From positions 62,001-126,000 of the forward strand of contig UQXI01000001.1 in the NCBI GenBank assembly GCA_900544975.1: a DNA stretch of 64,000 nucleotides, in the 5' to 3' direction. The stretch is from an uncultured Eubacteriales bacterium (GTDB lineage Bacteria > Bacillota > Clostridia > Oscillospirales > Oscillospiraceae). The notes beneath the pieces are model-generated. The model saw only the letters and a program-made list of their open reading frames with translations, ran no database searches and was not told the origin of the DNA. The position numbers and the translations under genes are program-made. Below are positions 59,801 to 64,000 of the stretch, piece by piece; position 1 is the first letter of the stretch, and every line of letters begins with the position of its first letter.

Positions 59801-59983
59801 GGGCGGACACATGGGTCCGCCCCTACGGTGATATCGAAGCAGAGTACGTGAACAGGCTTTTTAATTTTTACGCAAAATATTTCCATTTTTTATCCAATTC
59901 TTGGCATTTGGACAAGAGAAAACGTTAGTCAATCTCCGCCCATTCTCGCTGCCTGCCGTAGGGGCGGACCCATGTGTCCGCCC
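59801..59983. repeat. Inverted-repeat element, copy B (28-bp arms, 183 bp)
   Basis: Arms 59801-59828 and 59956-59983 are perfect reverse complements and identical to those of copy A at 5083-5263. The 127-bp interior differs but keeps TGATATC after the left arm and TCCGCCCATTCTCG before the right arm, near-matches to copy A. The decamer CGAATTCGCC lies on both sides (59758-59767 and 59997-60006) and once left of copy A (5041-5050). The region 59692-60092 holds no gene. Confidence 0.82.
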
Positions 59984-60092
59984 GTGGTGGGCATTACGAA
60001 TTCGCCGAACACGGATACAATGCGCATTTTGATCCCGGCATTTTGCTCTTTTACATTCACAAATTACCTGAATGATCTCCCCCTTTACATGG

Positions 60093-60118
60093 AAAATCCC
60101 CTGGGTCACCCACAGGGG
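60093..60118 (-). terminator. Terminator of the SLH protein gene
   Basis: CCCCTG pairs with CAGGGG with an inner GGGT/ACCC stem; on the minus strand ATTTTCC follows, about 45 bp after the stop. Confidence 0.65.
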
Positions 60119-60163
60119 AATTTCCTGATACAGAAAGGAGCAACAAGAAGTTGAAAAGGTAGC

Positions 60164-63127
60164 TTAGAAGTTCTGATCCAAGATCGTCAACAGCTTGGCC
60201 ATCTGCGCCCGGGTCAGGGAGGCGGTGGGACGGAGGGTGCCGTCTCCATAGCCCTCGAAGAACCCTTCCGCCACGGCCCAGCTCATCGCGGTTTTGGCAT
60301 ACTCCATCACCTTACTGTCTTTAAAAACGCCAAGATCCGCACCCTTGCCAGGCTCCTGCTCCAGGTACAGGGTCACAAACCGGTACAGGAAGGCAGCCGC
60401 CTGCTCCCGGCTTACGGTTTTCTCCGGGGCAAATTGGGTCTCGGTCATGCCCTTGGCAATGCCCAGATCCTGGGCCCAGGCCACTGCATCGGTGTAATAG
60501 GCGTCTGCCCGCAGGTCGGTAAAGGTGGCCTTCTCTGTCACCTCCGGCGAACCTGCCAGACGGTACAGGGTGGTCACCAGCATCCCCCGGGTCAGCGCCC
60601 GGTCGGGTTCAAAGCGCTGGTTCTCCATGCCATTCATGAAGCCCTTGGCAAGGACATAGTCGGTGTACTCGTGGTACCAGCAGCTGGTGTTCAAATCGGA
60701 GAAGGCCTTGCTGGGGCAGTTGGCAGGGATCACTTCGCCACGCTGCAGCGTCTCGCCGCAGACGGTGCAGACTTCGTCACCGGTGTAGCCATCTTCTGTG
60801 CAGGTGGCTTCTTTGGCGTTGCGCAGCTCGGTCTTGTGACCCAGCGCGGGAATCACCAGCTCCTCGCTGGGCGCTTCCTCGATGCAATGTTCATCATAGA
60901 AGTTCTTCCCGCAGTTTTCACAGTGCCAGTATGCAGGGTTGCCGGCCTTGGTGCAGGTGGGCTCTTTGGCCTCCACCGGAGACACATGGCTGTGGTCACA
61001 GATGGGGATGAACATACCGAGAATATCTGCGCCATAGGGGCCAATCCGGCCGCAGCCCTCCAGCTCTGCCGTCTCCGTATCGACGATATAAAGCTGAATC
61101 TCCTGGTCATAAATGGTGTTCCACTGAGCCCAGTAGAGCTTGCCGGAGTTGTGATCGAAGCACATGGACTGCTCCTGAAAGCACTCCGCAGTGGTCTGGC
61201 CAATCACTGTATATTCACCCGTCTCCAGGTCCAGGCTGGCCAGACGGGAGCAGCCGTTGCCACCATAATCGGCACCCATACCTGCAATCATCACATAGGC
61301 ATTGCCCTCCAGATCAATGGCAAACCCAAACACGTAATCGCCGGCCCCCGCTGAAGCGCCAGGCAATGTCCCGTCAATGATCCGGGCAGAATCCAGGTCC
61401 AGATCGCCGGTCTCCAGATCAATCTTGTACAAAGCATCCGAGTTATTGACGACATACATGGTCTGGGTGCTGTAGTCATAGGCCATATCGATGGGGTAGA
61501 AGTTGCTGTCACTGCTGACATTCACGCTCTTGTATGTAGCATCCAACTCCCCACGCTGCATCGCTTCAAAATCCACGGTGAAAAAGTAACCACTGGAGGT
61601 GTAGCCATAGACCGTGTTCCCTACCAGCTCGGCACAAAGCACTAGGCTGTCAGCAGCTACGCCGTCTCCAGCAGGCATACTCCCAATCTTGGTTACATCT
61701 CCCGGATGTGTATCCTGGAAGGAACACCAGGTCTTGCAATCCCGATAATAGCGGTCATTGTCGACAAATTCCGAAAACATAAAGCCATAGAGATTGACAG
61801 GTGGCTCGTCTGCCGTCACCGTCACCAGACAAGTATCTGTAAAACCGCCGTCTTTGGCGGTGACGGTAATGGTAGCCTCGCCCTGGGAAATACCGGTGAC
61901 AACACCATTTTCATCTACAGTGGCAATGCTCTCGTCCGAAGAAGCAAAGCTGACCTCCCGGTTGAAGGCCGTATCCGGCAGTACATTCCAGGTAAGCGCA
62001 ACGGATCTGCATCCGGCAACAGACACCGTCTCCTGAATCTCAATGCCCGTGGCTGCCACCGGTGGGGCCACACACACATCATCCAGCCAGGCTGTATCCT
62101 CATAAAAAGAGCCGGAATAGTCCTTGTCGTAATCCCACTGGAGCACATGCTCTCCGGGTTCCAACGCCAGGATATACACCGCCCAGTCCCGTTCCCCGGA
62201 CCACTGACCCAGGCGCTCGCCATCCATATAGAAGCGGAACAAATCCATCTTCTCTTCGCTGCTGACCCGATAGCGGAAGGTCAGAACCTCGCCCTCTTTG
62301 GCAGTCACTGTTGTACGAACCGTGGAAATGGAGGGAGGAGAATAGGAGGTAGTTGCGTCAACACCTTTGTTGGTGGACTTGGCAGATCCATTCTCCGCCA
62401 CCCAGGGGAAATAGCCGTTGGCTGCTTCTTCTGGGGTATAGAACTCCAGTTTACCACCTTCTACATTCAGAGCATCGTCCAATTCCTGGGAATGCACAAG
62501 GTTGTAGTGCTGGAAGGAGATCACTTCTACATCATCCAAATATGCAGTGTCCTCCCCCTCGCTGATGGAGCCATCCTTATTGTAAACCCATGTAAGCTCA
62601 TGTTCTCCAGCCGAGACCGGATAAGTATAAGTCGTCCAATCCATCTCTCCGTACCATGTGGTAACAAGATCGCTATCCACAAACAGCGCCAGGCAGTCTG
62701 TGTTTTCGGCATTCTGGCAGCTGACCTTAAACCGAAAGCGGATGGCTTGGTCCTCTTCCATATCCACATAGGTAGTGACCTGGCTCTGAGTCACACCATA
62801 GATCTGTTCGTCCCCGTTCTTACCGGCATTGGTGGATTTTGCATAGTCACCTTCCACAACCCATTCATAGAAGCCATAATCCGGCATGGCAAATGTATCA
62901 AATTCAAGCGTTCCACCCGGGACATTGAGCGCCTCATTGAGGGATGCTGCGTCCATCGGTTCAGCCCGTTCCATATCCGCCGGAATGGCCATCAGCTCCA
63001 CCTCTGGCAAATGGGAAACCTCGTGACCCGCCAAAGCGGGAGGGTTGGCGGCTGCTGCCGAAGCAGGAATGCGGATGAATGACACCAGCAAAGCAATGAC
63101 GGCAAGCAAAGCAATGGTCCTTTTCAT
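60164..63127 (-). CDS. SLH-domain surface protein with two jelly-roll-like modules, Ig-like domain and ribbon repeats (no protease)
   Basis: A 987-residue protein. ATG 63127 has GAGGAGG before it; signal peptide about 1-25. Two related beta modules (about 58-205 and 217-350) share LNVxGGxLEFxT and end in DTAYLDDVEV / DTAWLDDVCV, a pattern like carbohydrate-binding jelly-rolls. Then a BIG2 domain (about 355-437, SSDESIATVDENGVVTG), propeller-like repeats (about 445-700) related to those of the proteases, ribbon repeats with CTKAG..CENCG and CTEDG..CTVCG (about 705-805) and three SLH domains (about 810-987). It has no S8 domain, dockerin or cohesin. Ligand binding on the cell surface is inferred. 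Its promoter overlaps a palindromic operator, so it is probably repressed under some conditions. Confidence 0.87.
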   Translation of the reverse strand: MKRTIALLAVIALLVSFIRIPASAAAANPPALAGHEVSHLPEVELMAIPADMERAEPMDAASLNEALNVPGGTLEFDTFAMPDYGFYEWVVEGDYAKSTNAGKNGDEQIYGVTQSQVTTYVDMEEDQAIRFRFKVSCQNAENTDCLALFVDSDLVTTWYGEMDWTTYTYPVSAGEHELTWVYNKDGSISEGEDTAYLDDVEVISFQHYNLVHSQELDDALNVEGGKLEFYTPEEAANGYFPWVAENGSAKSTNKGVDATTSYSPPSISTVRTTVTAKEGEVLTFRYRVSSEEKMDLFRFYMDGERLGQWSGERDWAVYILALEPGEHVLQWDYDKDYSGSFYEDTAWLDDVCVAPPVAATGIEIQETVSVAGCRSVALTWNVLPDTAFNREVSFASSDESIATVDENGVVTGISQGEATITVTAKDGGFTDTCLVTVTADEPPVNLYGFMFSEFVDNDRYYRDCKTWCSFQDTHPGDVTKIGSMPAGDGVAADSLVLCAELVGNTVYGYTSSGYFFTVDFEAMQRGELDATYKSVNVSSDSNFYPIDMAYDYSTQTMYVVNNSDALYKIDLETGDLDLDSARIIDGTLPGASAGAGDYVFGFAIDLEGNAYVMIAGMGADYGGNGCSRLASLDLETGEYTVIGQTTAECFQEQSMCFDHNSGKLYWAQWNTIYDQEIQLYIVDTETAELEGCGRIGPYGADILGMFIPICDHSHVSPVEAKEPTCTKAGNPAYWHCENCGKNFYDEHCIEEAPSEELVIPALGHKTELRNAKEATCTEDGYTGDEVCTVCGETLQRGEVIPANCPSKAFSDLNTSCWYHEYTDYVLAKGFMNGMENQRFEPDRALTRGMLVTTLYRLAGSPEVTEKATFTDLRADAYYTDAVAWAQDLGIAKGMTETQFAPEKTVSREQAAAFLYRFVTLYLEQEPGKGADLGVFKDSKVMEYAKTAMSWAVAEGFFEGYGDGTLRPTASLTRAQMAKLLTILDQNF

Positions 63128-63144
63128 AAAATGCCTCCTCTTCT

Positions 63145-63170
63145 ACGTTCGTATTTTTACGAACGTTCGT
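63145..63170. promoter_or_regulatory. Palindromic operator at the SLH gene transcription start
   Basis: The perfect 12-bp palindrome ACGAACGTTCGT (63159-63170) is joined to a further half site, ACGTTCGT (63145-63152), so a 9-bp hairpin (ACGTTCGTA/TACGAACGT) is also possible. It begins about 10 bp after the -10 box of the minus-strand promoter, the usual position of a repressor site. TetR-type repressors bind sites of this size and form. Confidence 0.65.
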
Positions 63171-63179
63171 GATGGCTAA

Positions 63180-63208
63180 ATTTTACCCTCTTTTCGCTGT
63201 GTTGTCAA
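63180..63208 (-). promoter_or_regulatory. Promoter for the SLH protein gene
   Basis: On the minus strand a perfect TTGACA (63203-63208), 17 bp and TAAAAT (63180-63185). Confidence 0.8.
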
Positions 63209-63227
63209 TAGCTTTCTGCTAAAAAAA

Positions 63228-63236
63228 TGGTATAAT
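63228..63236 (+). promoter_or_regulatory. Extended -10 promoter for the right-edge gene
   Basis: TGGTATAAT (TATAAT at 63231-63236) lies 51 bp before ATG 63288. No -35 box stands at the normal distance, in keeping with an extended -10 promoter. It is back to back with the SLH gene promoter. Confidence 0.5.
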
Positions 63237-63287
63237 AGGCAAAAGCAATGGGACCACACAGCATTTGGCAAATTTTGGAGGTATGTT

Positions 63288-64000
63288 ATGATCAACTACG
63301 CACCGATTCCACTCCTCGAAGCGAGCCTGTTCCTGGCAAATCAGGCAGCTGGCGTATCCTGGACTTCGTACATGGAGCGGACCTTTGGCAAAGGCGACAA
63401 TCGCCCGCACAACAACACGCTTACGTCCTATTCTAACATTTTAACCGAGCTGGAGCGGCGGCTTCGTGGCAGTATTGCCGTTTCGAAAGACACCATTCAG
63501 ACTCTGTTTGCACCTCTGTACCAGCGTGGAAAGGATAAGCATCACCCTTCTTCTGGCCATGTATGCAGCATCCTGATACCCAATATGGTGGAGGCATACG
63601 TCAGTTGGGAGGAACCCGAGTTCTTCTGCCGTCTGAAACAGAACATTCCACAAATACCAAAGCAAATCCTAGAATTTTTAAACATGGACGAATGTAACAT
63701 GGCTACCAGCAGTACCATCCATCAGCTGTTTTCCAAAATCAACAGCAGCGACTTGCCCCAAAGCTCCAAACTGGTCCTGACCGATCTGGCGCTGAATCCC
63801 GGGCGCTATGTGGACATGCTGCAGGAGGCCCTATCGCCCGTTGCCACTGAATTCAAACGGTGCCAGGAGCTGATTGCCCCTCTGGCTGAGCATTTTCATG
63901 AGCGCTATTGCCATGAAACCGAGGAAACCATCATGGACCGGCTCTGGCCCAGCGACCGAAGCCGGATCCGTCAAATCCTCATCTATCCCAGCATGGTCTG
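63288..64000 (+). CDS. Unidentified protein, 3' end off the window
   Basis: The frame starts at ATG 63288 with GGAGG seven to eight bases before it and is open for 237 codons to the right edge. The protein begins MINYAPIPLLEASLFLANQA and is mixed helical, soluble and without signal peptide or membrane helix. The start resembles the N-termini of winged-helix (ArsR-like) regulators that carry their HTH near the C-terminus, but I cannot confirm this because the end is missing. Divergent placement next to the operator at 63145-63170 would suit a regulator of the SLH gene. That is an inference from position only. Confidence 0.55.
   Translation, partial: MINYAPIPLLEASLFLANQAAGVSWTSYMERTFGKGDNRPHNNTLTSYSNILTELERRLRGSIAVSKDTIQTLFAPLYQRGKDKHHPSSGHVCSILIPNMVEAYVSWEEPEFFCRLKQNIPQIPKQILEFLNMDECNMATSSTIHQLFSKINSSDLPQSSKLVLTDLALNPGRYVDMLQEALSPVATEFKRCQELIAPLAEHFHERYCHETEETIMDRLWPSDRSRIRQILIYPSMV

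Overview
The window reads as chromosomal DNA of a G+C-rich, anaerobic, Gram-positive Clostridia member, most likely a gut Oscillospiraceae relative (Flavonifractor / Lawsonibacter / Intestinimonas type). That placement is an inference. It rests on S-layer-homology (SLH) surface proteins, strong AGGAGG ribosome binding sites with ATG/GTG/TTG starts, a Ni-CODH/acetyl-CoA synthase locus, the acetylated-DAP lysine pathway, TPP and cobalamin riboswitches, and many short REP-like palindromes.

Layout. 1-5 kb: the 5' part of citX (running off the left edge), a MerR regulator, a membrane-anchored LRR protein, then cinA/pncC and thiI. 5.4-8.7 kb: a minus-strand thiamin operon thiW-thiM-thiE-thiD behind a TPP riboswitch and its terminator. 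9-13 kb: guanine deaminase, then DUF1858, trmK, a Nif3-like gene and yebC. 13.1-20 kb: giant S8 protease 1. 20.3-23.8 kb: a GNAT, a DUF2156 aminoacyl-transferase-like protein and a MATE transporter. 24.1-29.1 kb: cooS-cooC-acsB behind a clear promoter, without corrinoid protein or methyltransferase genes. 29.2-30.3 kb: a scar with a serine-recombinase remnant and a cobalamin riboswitch that has no B12 gene after it. 30.3-38.7 kb: DNA glycosylase, GNAT, divergent dapH, then an N-acetyl-DAP deacetylase-like gene, aminotransferase, dapA, dapB, lysC, PPC-domain and DUF378 genes. 38.8-44.6 kb: a divergent pair of membrane proteins (zinc ribbon plus Ig-like; pseudokinase plus ectodomain), a 56-residue membrane protein and an XRE regulator. 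45-63.1 kb: giant S8 proteases 2 and 3 and a fourth SLH protein. The window ends inside an unidentified gene divergent from the last SLH gene.

The most striking content is three paralogous surface proteases of about 2,130-2,670 residues. Each carries a signal peptide, an intact Asp/His/Ser subtilisin domain with a PA-type insert, Ig-like and propeller-like regions, a dockerin-like calcium module, a cohesin-like module and three C-terminal SLH repeats. The dockerin-like module sits in one place in proteases 1 and 2 and in a different place in protease 3. A protease could therefore be S-layer-anchored and also able to give and receive cohesin-dockerin contacts, which would make a proteolytic relative of a cellulosome. 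The fourth SLH protein lacks protease and dockerin but shares its SLH tail with protease 3.

No tRNA, rRNA, CRISPR array or complete mobile element was seen. All domain calls are from reading motifs; no database search was run.
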